From Prorocentrum cordatum (Eukaryota; Sar; Dinophyceae; Prorocentrales; Prorocentraceae), in contig CAUYUJ010019274.1 in NCBI GenBank assembly GCA_963575745.1, positions 119,284 through 183,283 on the forward strand: a DNA stretch of 64,000 nucleotides. The letters are read 5' to 3'. Positions 34,734 to 45,230 of the stretch are shown piece by piece (within the stretch, counting starts at the first letter, position 1; each line of letters opens with the position of its first letter). Made by a program: the position numbers and the translations under genes. The notes under the pieces are model-generated. The model saw only the letters and a program-made list of their open reading frames with translations, was not told the origin of the DNA and ran no database searches.

Positions 34734-35504
34734 TTAACGGGCGCAACTGAAGAGGGACGAGACCCCTACGGGCTCGAGCTCCACGCGCCCTCGCCAAAGC
34801 TGGGAGACGTGGGTCGACAGATCCGGACGGCTGGCCTGGTCACGGGACAAGTCCGCTGGGAGCCCCTGGAGGCTCGACCGGGGTCCTGGGCACCCTTGGA
34901 GCCGGATCCCCCTCGGCTGCCAGCGGCCGATCCCAAGCTTCGTCGGGAAGCACCCCCTCTCGCTGGACGTCCACCGCGGTCGCGCGACCGTGTCGCGCTT
35001 GTTCCAGCAGCTCGCTCCACTGCGGGCCCCGAGCCAGTTGCAATCCGTATTCTTCCTCCGGACTGGCGGGTCTGACCTGGCCCATGGAGCATGTCCACAA
35101 GCGGGCCCTCGTCGCAACCCACACCGCCCCCCCTTCCTGGAGCACGACGATGCCTGGCCCGGCCCAGGCGTCAAGGCGCACCCCCAGGCTCTCGGATCGG
35201 GCGGCGGCCCTGGCCATCCGCCTTCAGACAAACACACGCTGCCCTGGGAAGGGGGGCCTCTAGCACGAGCAGCTTTCTGGATGTGATCGCGGGCGGTCGC
35301 TTCGATCGCCAACTGCTTCGCTCGCTCGCGCACTCCGTGAGCCCTCGCAAACTCGGCACCGGCAGCACCTTGCTCCGATGATCCCCGAACGACGTCCTGC
35401 CACCCTGGCAACCCCATCCCGTCGTCTGACAACATCTCCTGAGGGAGTCTCGGGTTCTCTCCGAACACAAGCTGGAATGGCGAAAACTCTCCCAGATGTC
35501 ACAA
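34734..35504 (-). pseudogene. copia integrase C-terminal region
   Basis: Segments in two frames: FGENPRLPQEMLSDDGMGLP, then AHGVRERAKQLAIEATARDH; and WAGPGIVVLQEGGAVWVATR, then ARLWTCSMGQVRPASPEEE. The latter 'GPGxVVxxxGxxVWVxxRxxLWxCxxxQVRPA' pattern fits the post-integrase small-barrel region of this element group. Confidence 0.65.
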
Positions 35505-36073
35505 TCACTTTTTGCGAGCCACAAACTCATGGACCAGGGCGTCCAGTTCTTCCAGGGAGGCCGGAAAGTCTGAGCCTGTGAACCCAGCTCGGCTTGGGCT
35601 CGCTCTTTCACCCATCCCCCGTCCGTTCTGCCAGGGGCTATTGGCATCCGCGACGTGGCGGAGAATCCCCCATTGTTCCAGCCTCTCCCGAAGCGGCCCT
35701 GGAATTCGGCTCCGCCGACAGCAATCATGAAGTGGGGGGCACCGAGCGGCCTGATCCAGGCCTGGACAAACGCATGCCACGCGGTAGCCCTGGCATCTCG
35801 CAGCCGCACGCACACCTGGAGGTTGGACCCGCGGCCCACTACATTCAAGAACGGATGAGCTTCACCCCCAAAACGGAGCAAGAACAAGTCGGCCCCCAGG
35901 ATGCGGTTAAACCGGAATGTCCGAGGTAACGCCACTCGCATGTGATTGTCGGGCCCCCAGCGTTCAGCGCACTCGGGGCGCTGGAAGCAGTCCCTGATCC
36001 ACCGGAGGATCCGGCGCTTGGTTCCCCCGGCCCTGAGGACACGCGTGAACTTGCGATTGTCGGGGTAGCCCAT
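35505..36073 (-). pseudogene. copia integrase core
   Basis: N-terminal part: GYPDNRKFTRVLRAGG and CFQRPECAER, a remnant of the HHCC zinc domain. Core: RILGADLFLLRFGGEAHPFL (first Asp), then APHFMIAVGGAEFQGRF, where the second catalytic Asp is replaced by Gly. After a frame change NSPWQNGRGMGERA gives the region of the third acid. The substitution and frameshift make it inactive. The enzyme would insert element cDNA into the genome. Confidence 0.75.
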
Positions 36074-36074
36074 G

Positions 36075-37034
36075 TCAGTATGCAGCTGACTTACCAGCCT
36101 CCGTTCTTCCCTCGGAGGCGTGGGCTTCAGCCTCGGCCGGAGGGATCGTCGCCCTGCCCTGTCCGGTCTCGGGCACGTCGGGGTCGCTGTCCGAGCCGTC
36201 CTCGCCCACCCCGCCTGCCTCGCCGACGTCGGGAAACTCCGGACAGGCGATGGCAGGGCAGGCGAAGACCCCTGGGCAGCTCGGACCTTCCAACATGTCC
36301 GCTGAAGAGACCGGCCGAGGAGGGGAGATCCCGTTCAAGGTATCTGCCACCGCGCGGACCACGGCACGAACGAACTTGGGGGGGCACACTTGGACTTTCC
36401 GAGGGAGCTGGTTCTCTAATATTACAAGGCGATGACCTCCGAGACATATGTGCCCCCTCATTGCCTGCTGGATCCCCGGGCGATTGGTTAGTATCCCTGT
36501 GGGCTTCTTGCTCAAACCGTCTGGGTGCACCTGGAGGTCGGAGGAGCACACGTCGATCCTTAGCTCGCGTGTCCCCGGCAGCTGAGCCCCCAGCCCCATG
36601 ACCTCGAAGCCCCACGACGCGGCAAAATATGGGTGCCCAAACGCAAAATATCGCCCGCGACGAGACTGATAGATAGCCACTTCGACGCATAGAACCAGCG
36701 CTGACAAACCCTCGGCCATCATGACCTTATATCTCTCGGGATCCATTCAATCTCGGACGATGCTCTGGAGGAAAGAGAAGGCCCTACACTCTGGACAAAG
36801 CCACGCCACTTGGGGCCCATCCCGCTTGAGGGTCTGCCACAGCGCGCGGACCGACTCAGGCCTGCGAGAATCCCATCCAAGGCGTCGATCGAAACTAGCT
36901 CGGGACGGAACTGTGACTCCTCTATTCTCCAGCTCGGGGACAAAACGAGGGGGGCAGAAAATCTCGACAAACGCCGTTCGACTCCGATCCTGGCGACCGG
37001 AACGGTTCCCCTGGTCTCTCCCGCCCGTAGTCAC
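36075..37034 (-). pseudogene. copia pre-integrase segment
   Basis: 36747-37034 reads VEIFCPPRFVPELENRGVTV, then SFDRRLGWDSRRPESVRALW, then VAWLCPECRAFSFLQSI. 36075-36746 continues RRGRYFAFGHPYFAASWGFE and GLSKKPTGILTNRPGIQQA. This order (EIFCPPR, GWD, CPxCxAFS, GRYFxFxHPxxASSW, KKPTGILTN) is one I recognise from polyproteins of algal and dinoflagellate copia-like elements, where it precedes the integrase. Its role is not known to me. Frames are broken between the two parts. Confidence 0.6.
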
Positions 37035-37076
37035 AGCGCACAGCCACCCCGTGAAGAGGCCACTGGACCCCCTTGG

Positions 37077-39213
37077 TCAGATGCAAGTCACGATGCATTC
37101 TCGAACTCTCCAGGGAAGGGTCACTTCTCGGTCGCCATTAAACAAATCGCCATCGAGCCATTGGCCCAGCTCTGCTCTTGACACCGGTGGGCCCCCGGCC
37201 ATCGCACGGGGAAGCCCGAAGCACAGCCAGCTGGGCCGGGAGGAAAGGTCGGGGGCCACGGCCCGGGCGTGATGCTCGGGCTCAAACACGCACGGGGACG
37301 GAGGAGGACGCATAAAGGGAGGCAGAGGTGAGGTTGTGGAGAGGTCTGTCACACTTACTGCGTTGAGCTGCCGCCCGAGCGCGACGGAGCATCCTCCGGG
37401 ATCCTGCTGAGCACCACCTCCCAGCCGGGTGCGGTTGGTGGCTACCGCCTGCGGCGGCGTTCCCAGGGGCGCCGTTCCCGCCGCCGACGAGCCGTTGCTT
37501 GTCTGTCCCACTGCATGGCACAGCCCGGCCACCTTCATGGCAATTGTCATGACCAAATGCCCGACCTGGTTCACCTGGTCCTCGAGGTCGGTGACTTGCG
37601 CCGCCAAGTTCACAACGTCCTCTCCGACCTGGTCGATCGCATCGCCCAGCGGCTCGAGAGTGCCCTCCAGCATGCGCCCAATCTGAGTCACTCCCTGGAG
37701 CACCTGCTGGCACGCCTCGGCCGACGATTTCGGCTGGGCCTGGAGGATGGACACCTGCTCGCACATGCGGTTGTCAACCGCATGCGGGACGCACTCAACT
37801 TGAGTGCGTCCCGCATCTGGCCGAGGTCCTCCAGTCCGCGAGGCAACTGTTGGAGCTGAACGGAGACGGTATGCAGCAGCTGCTCGGCATGGGTGACTGC
37901 GTTCAGGGTGGCTGTTCCTGGAACGACTCACTTGCCTCCAGCAGCTCTACTGCACGCTCGGCTGAGTCCGCCGCCCAGCGAGCCGCCGCGGCCGCGGACT
38001 GCCTGCCGTTCTGGTTGACTCCGGCGGATGCCCTGGGAATCCACGCGACGCGAACCCCGCATTCTGTGCATCGGCTGCCATGTCCGCACTGGTTCCCGTA
38101 GCATCTCCTGCGCGAATGGGGGCGTGGTGCTCCCGTCGCCGTCTGGGGGATCGTCGTCGCCGATGACGACGAGCTGCCTGGCGCCGGGAAGGTCTCGGCA
38201 GTCGCCCGTCCTGGCGGCGGGACCTCCGGCTGAGGCTTCGGAGGTCCTGACTATGCTGGCACTGGTCGGCGTCGCGTCGCCCCGCGAGCCAGGGCGCCCA
38301 CGCGGGCCTGGTTGACAACTGGAGCCCCGCCCCGCACGCACGCAGTGATCGCATCGGGCGGCACCCCCGCTGGCCCAGCCGTCTGCACTGCCTTGGGAAT
38401 CGGCGGTGGCGGCTTGACTGGCGGTGCCGGCATGCCCATCTGGCGTTGACGCTCTGCCACGGTCGCCTCCGCGGCGCCGGCCGCGCTGGGCCGGCGGCCG
38501 CGGCTGCCTGACGTCCGCAGCCCCGAAGGCGGATTGCATGGAGGGCGGGGGCCGCCGGTGCTGCCACCGCAGTCTGCGGGCCTGATGCCCCCCGGCGCCA
38601 GCACCGGCGTCTCCTCGCCCATGGGCACGGGCCCAGACTCCCAACCCGGAGGCTGGGACGGCGGGGCCTCGTCGGCCACGCTGAGAACCGTCGAGACGAG
38701 CGTCGCCAGGCACATTGCGCCACGGACCCACACCGGTAGCACTGGCTGATGGAGCGTCCTGGGGGGGGGGGCTGAGTCGGCGAGCTGTGGTCAACTGATA
38801 CTGCTTGGGCCGAGATGGCTACCGAGTCCGAGGCTTTCCGAGGCTGTCCCGTGGGTTTCGGGCACCCGCCGATGTCGGCCCTGAACCTGAATGGATCGGG
38901 GATCGCTTTGCACGAAACATGATGATACCTATCCGATCGGGGGGGCCTCTGAGCTCGCGACCGCAACGCGACCAGCTGGCAACCTCTGACGCCCGCGGCC
39001 TCGCATTCATGGCCCCTGAGGGTGTCCTCGCCGCCGTGGACCCCACTCATGATGCAGAGGAGGGCCTCGCTAATCGCGCGCATGGCCCCTGGGATCCCGA
39101 CAAGGACCTCTACGGCATAGTAGACCCCGCCCTGGTTCCTCCCGAGGCCGCCCCCCGCGGTGGCCCCGAGGTGGAGAATGAGGAAGAGGAAGAGGAAGAG
39201 GCGGGACATGTAC
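37077..39213 (-). pseudogene. copia spacer region between protease and pre-integrase, poorly conserved
   Basis: Mixed frames, rich in Gly/Pro/Arg. One segment has a long heptad-like helix (about 37790-37540: LQGVTQIGRMLEGTLEPLGD, then VGEDVVNLAAQVTDLEDQVN), suggesting a coiled coil. An inverted CAAC-TTGAGTGCG repeat (about 37775-37815: GCATGCGGGACGCACTCAAC followed by TTGAGTGCGTCCCGCATC) can form a 16-18-bp perfect stem. No domain assigned; this part may include an insertion. Confidence 0.4.
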
Positions 39214-39834
39214 TTAGTTAGCCACAGCGCATGCCGATCCGTCCTCGGCCATCTCGAGAGGGCGCCCGCCCTCGGCAAGGCAGAAAGAGTCTGGCCGCAT
39301 AAAAGGGAACTTCAGGAGGGCATGCGACGAGACACGCACAGGCTGGGGCAACGGGCGCACGATGTCCGCCATCCTGCGCCCTGAAGACAGCTTACGAGGC
39401 GGTGACCGAGTGTCGAGCCTGGCGACTTTCATGCGATTCGTCGGCAGGTCGATGACGCACCCCAGGAAATCCAGGAGGTTCACGCTGACGATGCGCGGCA
39501 CGTCCTCGAGACGCACCGCGGCCTCCACGACCCCACGGAGACCTCCCAGAGTCAGTGGGAACAAGATCGACCCCACAATCTTGGCCTGGCCGCCGACTCC
39601 GCAGGCGGGTCGAATCGGCGATCACTCTCCAGGAGGCGCCACCACGCACGTCATCCCGAGGTCGCCGAGCGCCAGCGCCTCGCGGTCGAGGGCAGCCAGT
39701 CCTACTAGGTCGCTGCCAGCGCCTGGGTCCACCAGCCCTTGCATCGGCCGAGCGGCCAGGTAGATCTCGGAGATCTGGCCCCGGAGTTCTCGAAGCGATG
39801 CCAGGACGTCCCCAGTGGGCGGGTGGCGCCGCAC
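39214..39834 (-). pseudogene. copia aspartic protease (retropepsin-like)
   Basis: Two frames. 39622-39834 has EIYLAARPMQGLVDPGAGSD and LVGL, the active-site flap region, with DPG where DTG or DSG is needed, so it is probably inactive. 39214-39576 continues with VPRIVSVNLLDFLGCVIDLP, matching the second psi-loop (hydrophobic-hydrophobic-G) and the 'LLxxLGxxIDxxxN' strand of this family. Position directly after the zinc knuckle supports the call. Confidence 0.7.
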
Positions 39835-39876
39835 AGCCCGAGAGCGCGCAGGGCGCCGGCTGCTTGCCTGCCCCGG

Positions 39877-40473
39877 TCAGGTTGTCCTTTTCGGCTTCGG
39901 GCACTCGTCCTTCCAGTGGCCCTTCTCGCCGCAGTTCTTGCACCCGGTGACCTTGATGACCTCTTCGAGGGAGAGGCCGCCGAGCCCGCGGCTCCTGCCT
40001 CGGCCCCGACCCTTGCCCCGGCCGCGCCCACGCTCGAAACGACCCCGGGGCGGTGGCGGCGGTCGCTGGCCGCTAGGGCCAGAGGGCCCGGCCCTGCCCG
40101 AGCCGCGGCAGTACTCTCTATCCTTCTTGGCCGCCCGCTTGAGATCCTTGTTCTCCTCCCACGTCCGCTTCTTCAGGCCGGCCAAGTAGCTCTCGACACC
40201 GTCCTCGTCGAGATCCATCTCCGACAACTCCAACAGCGCGGCATTGATCTCGCCCTGTGACATATACTCGGTGTCATCGGAGTCGTCGTCGGACTGCTCA
40301 TCGTCGCCCTCGGGTCCGGCACCGTCGTCCTCGACCCAGCCTTGCTCCTGTGTGGAGTGGGGGAAGGCAGAGGAGGAGGGATCTGGAGCGCCGCCGGTCG
40401 CTTCTGGACCGTCGGCGAAACTGCCAGCGCTACGGCCTGGCAGCAGACACTCAAACGCGGTGAAGTCCAGCTG
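39877..40473 (-). pseudogene. copia gag C-terminus with CCHC zinc knuckle
   Basis: Acidic stretch (EDDGAGPEGDDEQSDDDSDD, upstream of ATG 40263), a helical segment (DGVESYLAGLKKRTWEENKD), an RG-rich basic tract (RGRGRGKGRGRGRSRG) and the knuckle CKNCGEKGHWKDEC at 39901-39942, a canonical C-x2-C-x4-H-x4-C nucleic-acid-binding motif. Ends at TAG just after KPKRTT. In family members this links gag to the protease; here a frame change follows. Confidence 0.85.
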
Positions 40474-40525
40474 TCAGATGGTCCAACACACACTCTTGTA
40501 CTCCAGATCGCCGCGGGTGAGGGCC

Positions 40526-41446
40526 CTAATGTTCTGTATCCCCTGCGGTGATAGCGAGGCTCCTTTCCATCGTGAAGCCCCTGAGCTTGTCCGAGATCCA
40601 GAGGTCGTTGCCTTCGGCCTCCCGGAACTGTCTCTCTCGGCGATGGACGAAGGCCTGCAGCGTCTCCTTGGCCTCTCGCTGGCACTCGATGAACTTCTCG
40701 TGCCGCTCGTAGGTCGGCACATCTGTGTATCGGTCCCATCGCTGCATCGCCTTCTTCCAAGTACGATAATGTTGCCAGTCTGGCCAGGCTGGTGGGTCGC
40801 GGTAGTCTCCTTTCGTGTACCCGCCCGACGACCACCACGACCTATCTGCATCGCTCGAGCGCCAGTGCTGCTTGTCGTCGTCGTGCCAGCGCTGCTTGTC
40901 CTCGCTCCAGTCCTGGCCGCTGGACTGGTCGTTCCATCTCCCGTCTGCACCTACTGCGTCCCACGAAGCCCGGGCCGCCGGGCGATCGTCGGAGGGCTGG
41001 CCGCGCTGGGGTCCAGTCCCATCCGGAGCACGACCTCTCGCCCAGGGGTCGTTGCCGTTTGCCCACTCGTCCAGGCCGCGGGATGGGGCGGCTGTCTCAG
41101 CCGCCGCGGGCGGCGCGAGTGGGGACGCCGCGGGAGCAAGCTGGCAAGAATCCCTAATCATGCTGGCAACAATTTCCCGAACATCCTCCAGCCGCATCAC
41201 GCTGGAGCCTGTGCTCCGGTTCTGGTTATGGTTCTGGCTCGCGGCGCCCTCCTGCGTCTCCTGGGAGCTGGCGAGCGTCGCGAAAGTCTCGGTCCTATGG
41301 GGTTCCCCGCCTTCTCCGTCGGCGGGCATGCCGTGGATCCCACGCACGTCGGCTGATGGAAGCCGTGCGTCCTCATGGAGCTCTTGAGCGCAGCCGCCGG
41401 CGCGCGCCATGCGCGACGGGCGGGCAACTTTGGCCATGGAGCTCAC
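40526..41446 (-). pseudogene. copia gag, N-terminal part
   Basis: The first ATG after the primer-binding site (41446) opens a 306-codon frame. After a disordered Asp/Trp/Ser-rich region it reaches a capsid-like core: DPPAWPDWQHYRTWKKAMQR, then WDRYTDVPTYER. This W-rich block is what I associate with gag of dinoflagellate copia elements. About 60-80 residues expected after RWD...VP seem deleted, and the frame ends in a neighbouring one (a minus-strand continuation at about 40600-40474 reads LSPQGIQNIRALTRGDLEYK). Gag would package the RNA into particles; this copy is broken. Confidence 0.75.
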
Positions 41447-41448
41447 AC

Positions 41449-41461
41449 GGCTCCGCTACCA
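41449..41461 (-). promoter_or_regulatory. copia primer-binding site
   Basis: Two bases inside the 5' LTR the sense strand reads TGGTAGCGGAGCC. It is complementary to a tRNA 3' end of the form GGCTCCGCTACCA and is close to the TGGTATCAGAGC site that many copia elements use for initiator Met-tRNA. Distance and position are as expected for minus-strand DNA priming. Confidence 0.7.
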
Positions 41462-41463
41462 AC

Positions 41464-41603
41464 TGTGGCAGCAGGAGCAGCAGCACATGGTTTTGGACTT
41501 GAGCCAGTAAGGCGTACAGGTACCAGAGAGGGCCCAATCCCCTGGGCCCGGGTCAAGGACACTAAAACCTAACCTAACCACAAAAATGTGCCAGAGATTC
41601 ACA
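41464..41603 (-). repeat. copia 5' LTR (140 bp)
   Basis: TG...CA ends and same content as 31799-31940. On the sense strand it contains CTTACTGGCTCAAGTCC, whose CTGGCTCAAG matches the 3' end of the dinoflagellate spliced leader; the other LTR has CTGGCTCGAG. Confidence 0.9.
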
Positions 41604-42640
41604 AGCACCCAAGATCGCCCCAAGAGACAGACCAGGAGGCCCTCAAGAGGCCTCAAAGCAGCCCAAGAGGGCTGGCGACCCAAAAGACCCCCAAAGGGCT
41701 TCAGAGGCCTTAAAAGCCCTCAAGAGGGAGAATCCGAATTGAGATTTTGAGCTCTTCCCATGGACCGGCGGAAGGGGCCCCCGCCGCAGGGTCTGCAAGG
41801 ACTGTTTCCCCTCAATCGTCTTACACACGCATTGCTCGTACACGTACCTTTCCAAAGAGCCCTCGCAACCCTCATTGGGTCCTCCCAGCGGCCTGCTCAC
41901 TCCGCTGGCCCAAGGCCCCGGATGCACAACGGGCGTCCGCTGGCCGCCATTTTGCTATCGACTGAAGCACGCCTTCGCACGGGAGACTTCCAGACGCCTC
42001 CGGGCGCCGTTCGGGACCTCCCTGAAGCCCTCCTGGGCACTCTTGGAAGCCCCTTTGGGCCATTTTGGGCTCGTTTGGCCCGTCCCCGGGGCCCTCTGGA
42101 GCCGTCTCGGACCCTCCCGAAGCCCTTTTCGATTCATGTTGAGCCGACAACCCGTCAGATTTCTCCTTGCGCCTGTTGGAGCTCTCATGCAGCCTCTTGT
42201 GGCACTCTTGGGGCCTCTCCGGCCATGTTGGATCATCTCCAAGGCCTCTAGAGCCGTCCTCAAGGCCTCTCGATCCCATCTTAGGCCGTCGGGCCGCCAT
42301 TTCGGATTCCTCTTGAGCCGTCTTGGGCGCGCCCAGGGGGTCCCTGGAGGGCAGTCCGAGGCCAAAAAACTAACTCCCGCAGCTTTCATTTCCCTCTCCG
42401 TATCCCTCTTCGGTTTCGTCCGCCATTTCCGACGCCTTTGAGTGCCTTTTGGAGCCGTTTTCGGAGCCTCTTGGAGCCCTCTTGGGGCCCTCTTGTGCAG
42501 TTTTTAGCGCGTTGGGAGGCCCTGTAGGACCGTCTTGGACTCCCCCTCTCGCACTCTAAGACCATTTGAATTGCCATCCTCCTTCTCCACCAAGCCTCCA
42601 AAAGTCTCCACTTGTCCAAAAACGTAGGGCGGCGGTGTCT
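41604..42640. repeat. family B arrays, both orientations
   Basis: 41604-41745 continues the array interrupted by the copia element (CCAAGATCGCCCCAAGAG). From about 41985 to 42540 the units are inverted on the plus strand (CTTGGAGCCCTCTTGGGGCC), with a spacer at 42130-42165 (TTTTCGATTCATGTTGAGCC). Confidence 0.65.
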
Positions 42641-42780
42641 ACCCCCTCGGGGGCGTTTAATTGAATAAGGCATCAGTTCGAAACACAGGGGGCTCTCTCA
42701 TATTTGAAATGACCTGCGTCTAAACGCTACACATGCGTCTTGTGCGCGAAGAGCCCAGCCGGGACTCCTCCTCGCGTGCC

Positions 42781-43440
42781 TCAAGGAACAATGTCCTTCG
42801 CGCAGCAAACACACTTCTTTGCGCCCTGCTCTGGCGGGATCTTGACCTGCGTGTAAATACACAGGCACGTCTCCACAGACTGCATGCAAACGTTGTCGCC
42901 GCTGCAAAGGCCAGCCGTGCACTTCGTCATGCCGTTGCCCGCTCCAGGCCACTCGTTCTTCTCGTTCAATCCCATAGACCCCTCGACGATCAAGAACTTC
43001 TGGTATCCTGCAATCATCGGGCGATCCAGAGCCTTCAGACCGTTGCAGCCATAACCGCCGCAGAAGATGTAGGTGTACCACCAGGTGTCCCCGAAGATCG
43101 CCTGGTACTCAACGTCCCCCTTCTTCTTGCTCATGCCCCCTCCCGGCACGAGGGGAATGTTGAAGCAGACGCACTTCGGCGCGCCATCCACGGGTGGGCA
43201 CTGGCACTGCGCCGTCTGGTTCATCTGAAAGTTCAAGCACGCGCAGAGCCCGTCGTCGTTCATCAACGACGTCGTGTTGCACGTCGCCTTCTGGGTCAGG
43301 TCCTCGACGTCGGAGCCGCACAGGGGGTCCTTCCAGTCTCCCCAACCACAGCCTCCGCAGCAAATGTAAATGAACCACTTGTTCTTCTCAATCAGGTCGG
43401 GCCCCTTCAGGTTCGCGGGAGGATCCACCAAGCCTGCCAT
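42781..43440 (-). CDS. cysteine-rich two-repeat protein, copy 1
   Basis: Complete intronless 219-residue frame from ATG 43440 to TGA 42781-42783. Twenty-one cysteines, in two tandem units: residues about 22-99 (WFIYICCGGCGWGDWKD ... GLCACLNF ... CQCPP ... GAPKCVCFNIPLVP) and about 121-219 (WYTYIFCGGYGCNG ... GLCSGDNVC ... TCLCIYTQ ... GAKKCVCCAKDIVP). Paired landmarks are [WY]xxYIxCGGxG and GA[PK]KCVC. No signal peptide or membrane helix is evident. The protein is identical to copy 2 at 46280-46939; only silent changes were seen. No family recognised. The Cys-x-Cys pairs could bind metal or form disulphides, but that is inference. A TGGCTCAAG (43518-43526) lies 77 nt upstream of the ATG. Confidence 0.85.
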   Translation of the reverse strand: MAGLVDPPANLKGPDLIEKNKWFIYICCGGCGWGDWKDPLCGSDVEDLTQKATCNTTSLMNDDGLCACLNFQMNQTAQCQCPPVDGAPKCVCFNIPLVPGGGMSKKKGDVEYQAIFGDTWWYTYIFCGGYGCNGLKALDRPMIAGYQKFLIVEGSMGLNEKNEWPGAGNGMTKCTAGLCSGDNVCMQSVETCLCIYTQVKIPPEQGAKKCVCCAKDIVP

Positions 43441-43517
43441 CCCTATGGGACCTTGATGGACACAAGTCCTGGCTAGATGCTTGGAAGAAGACAGGGACCA
43501 GCTCCTATCTCGCTCGT

Positions 43518-43526
43518 CTTGAGCCA
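43518..43526 (-). promoter_or_regulatory. spliced-leader-like trans-splice acceptor or relict, copy 1
   Basis: On the minus strand CTGGCTCAAG then ACGAGCGAGA. TGGCTCAAG equals the last 9 nt of the dinoflagellate leader. Homology with copy 2 begins here and not upstream. A second AG after a good pyrimidine tract (GGTCCCTGTCTTCTTCCAAG, about 43477-43496) is an alternative acceptor in this copy only. Confidence 0.45.
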
Positions 43527-44755
43527 GACTCTGACAAATCGAGTGCTAACACGCGCATGTGCTGCAGGGAGGGTGGCTTGAATTCTGTAAAGTTCACCCC
43601 ACCCTCTCAACTACAAGCGGAGAATGTCTGGCACCGACACCCTGGGTAAGAAAACCTTGGCTGGAGAAAATTAGTCCCTGGTGTTGCTCCCTTTGCTCGG
43701 GAAGCAGATCACCTAAGTCAACAAATCGGGAGGGGCTGCCACGCAATCGAAACGTGTGCCCAAGACCGATGGAGCAAATTTCAGGTTGACCTTTGAACCC
43801 TGATCTCAGCGAGCAGCATGGGGGAAGAGGAGGGGAAAGGAGCATAAGGGGAAGAAGGAGAATAACTCTACCCCTCGCTTCCCTCCTAAACCTGTTGCCT
43901 GCTTCCACAAGATCTCTGGCACCTTCAGACCCCCAGATAACCACCTGAAGCCTTTAAAAGTCTCCGAAAACCTCTGACACCGCCCAGAAAATCTCCCTCA
44001 TCCTGCTACTGCCGTAACGATCCCTCCGTAAATGCTCCTCCCCTCTCCTCCTCCCCTCTCCTTCTCCTCCTCCTCCTCCTTCACCTCCTCCTCCTCCTCC
44101 TCCATATCCGCATCCTCTTCCATTCCCATCTTCCCTTCCTCCCCCTCAACTGCATCGTCAACAGACTGAAGACCATAAGCAACAGGGGGTGTCTGCAGCC
44201 CATCGTCAACGGGCTGAACCTATATGATTCTCCATTCCTCCTCCGCCATCCGTCCTCCACCTCCTCCTCACTCTCAGCCATCCCTTTTCCACATCAATAA
44301 CTCATCCCTGTCGCGCCCCCAGACGCGTCGGAACCAGCTTCACGGATGGAGGGCGGTTCCATTTCCAAAGTTGCCCCGCGCATTCGTCTTGCAAACTTGC
44401 AACAGTTTCACAGGTAGAGGGCGGTTTCGTTTGAACATGTGGCTCTCGCCTCAACGCCCCGCGAATTTGTATCCGGGCTCGCTGGGCTGAAGTCCCAGGA
44501 ACGGCGTTCTAGCCCGACTTAGGATTGTCATGATGCATCAGTCACGTCGATTCGCGTCGCTGAAGTCCCAAAAACTGTATGTTGGTGCGATTGGAGATTC
44601 TCAAACGGTTGCCTTTCTATGGAGTACGTCCCGCCATGTATTGCAGGAACATGTGAAGAGGGAACTTGGAGGGAGGATGAATTGCATCATCGTTGATGCG
44701 TCATAGGTGTGTACTAGTCCTCCCTTCCATTCTCGTCCTCCTCTTCCTCCTCCCT
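43527..44755. other. spacer, no gene recognised
   Basis: Contains a CTCCTC microsatellite at 44035-44105. No coding candidate with domain support on either strand. Confidence 0.4.
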
Positions 44756-44928
44756 CAGATCCTCCTCCTCCTCCTCCTCCTCATTATCCTCCTTCTCCTC
44801 CTCCTCCTCCTCCTCCTCCTCATCATCATCATCATCATCAGCATCAGCATCAGCATCAGCATCAGCATCAGCAGCATCAGCATCAGCATCAGCATCAGCA
44901 TCAGCATCAGCATCAGCATCAGCATCAG

Positions 44929-44982
<54 letters not shown>

Positions 44983-45010
44983 ATCATCATCCTCATCCTC
45001 ATCCTCATCC

Positions 45011-45074
<64 letters not shown>

Positions 45075-45077
45075 TCC
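44756..45077 (+). repeat. (CTC)n, (CAGCAT)n and (ATC)n microsatellite
   Basis: A compound repeat: CTC triplets to 44818, CAGCAT hexamers to about 44930, ATC to 44985, CTCATC hexamers to about 45010, ATC to 45073. Confidence 0.95.
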
Positions 45078-45175
45078 TCCTGCCTTCCTAGCCCTCCTCC
45101 TCCTCCTTCTCCCCTCCACCCCCAAATTGACTTGCCCGATCCTGTCCGGGCGTGACATACGAGAACGGCGCTTAT

Positions 45176-45230
45176 GCACCGTACCATGTTTGACCTCTGT
45201 TCAGGCCTCGTTCCAACGCGGTACGGTGCA
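45176..45230. repeat. inverted repeat GCACCGTACC / GGTACGGTGC
   Basis: Arms at 45176-45185 and 45221-45230 with about 35 nt between them; a third TGCACCGTAC occurs at about 45261. Confidence 0.5.

Larger units (their letters stand above)
31799..41603 (-). mobile_element. Ty1/copia-like LTR retrotransposon, full length, degenerate
   Basis: A 9.8-kb element read on the minus strand: 5' LTR, primer-binding site, gag, zinc knuckle, protease, spacer, pre-integrase segment, integrase, RT, RNase H, 3' LTR. Integrase precedes RT, which is the copia order. Frames are broken many times, catalytic residues are lost (DPG in protease, G in the second integrase Asp position) and the LTRs differ at about 12 of 142 positions, so this is an old, non-autonomous copy. 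Flanks read AGGCA on the left and AGCAC on the right; a one-base-deleted target duplication is possible but not shown. Confidence 0.9.

Noticed and set aside
42733-43476. Plus-strand 247-codon frame opposite cysteine-rich copy 1 (and a similar one opposite copy 2)
   Set aside because: It is the shadow of the minus-strand gene; the minus frame is conserved at protein level and ends in a natural stop in both copies.
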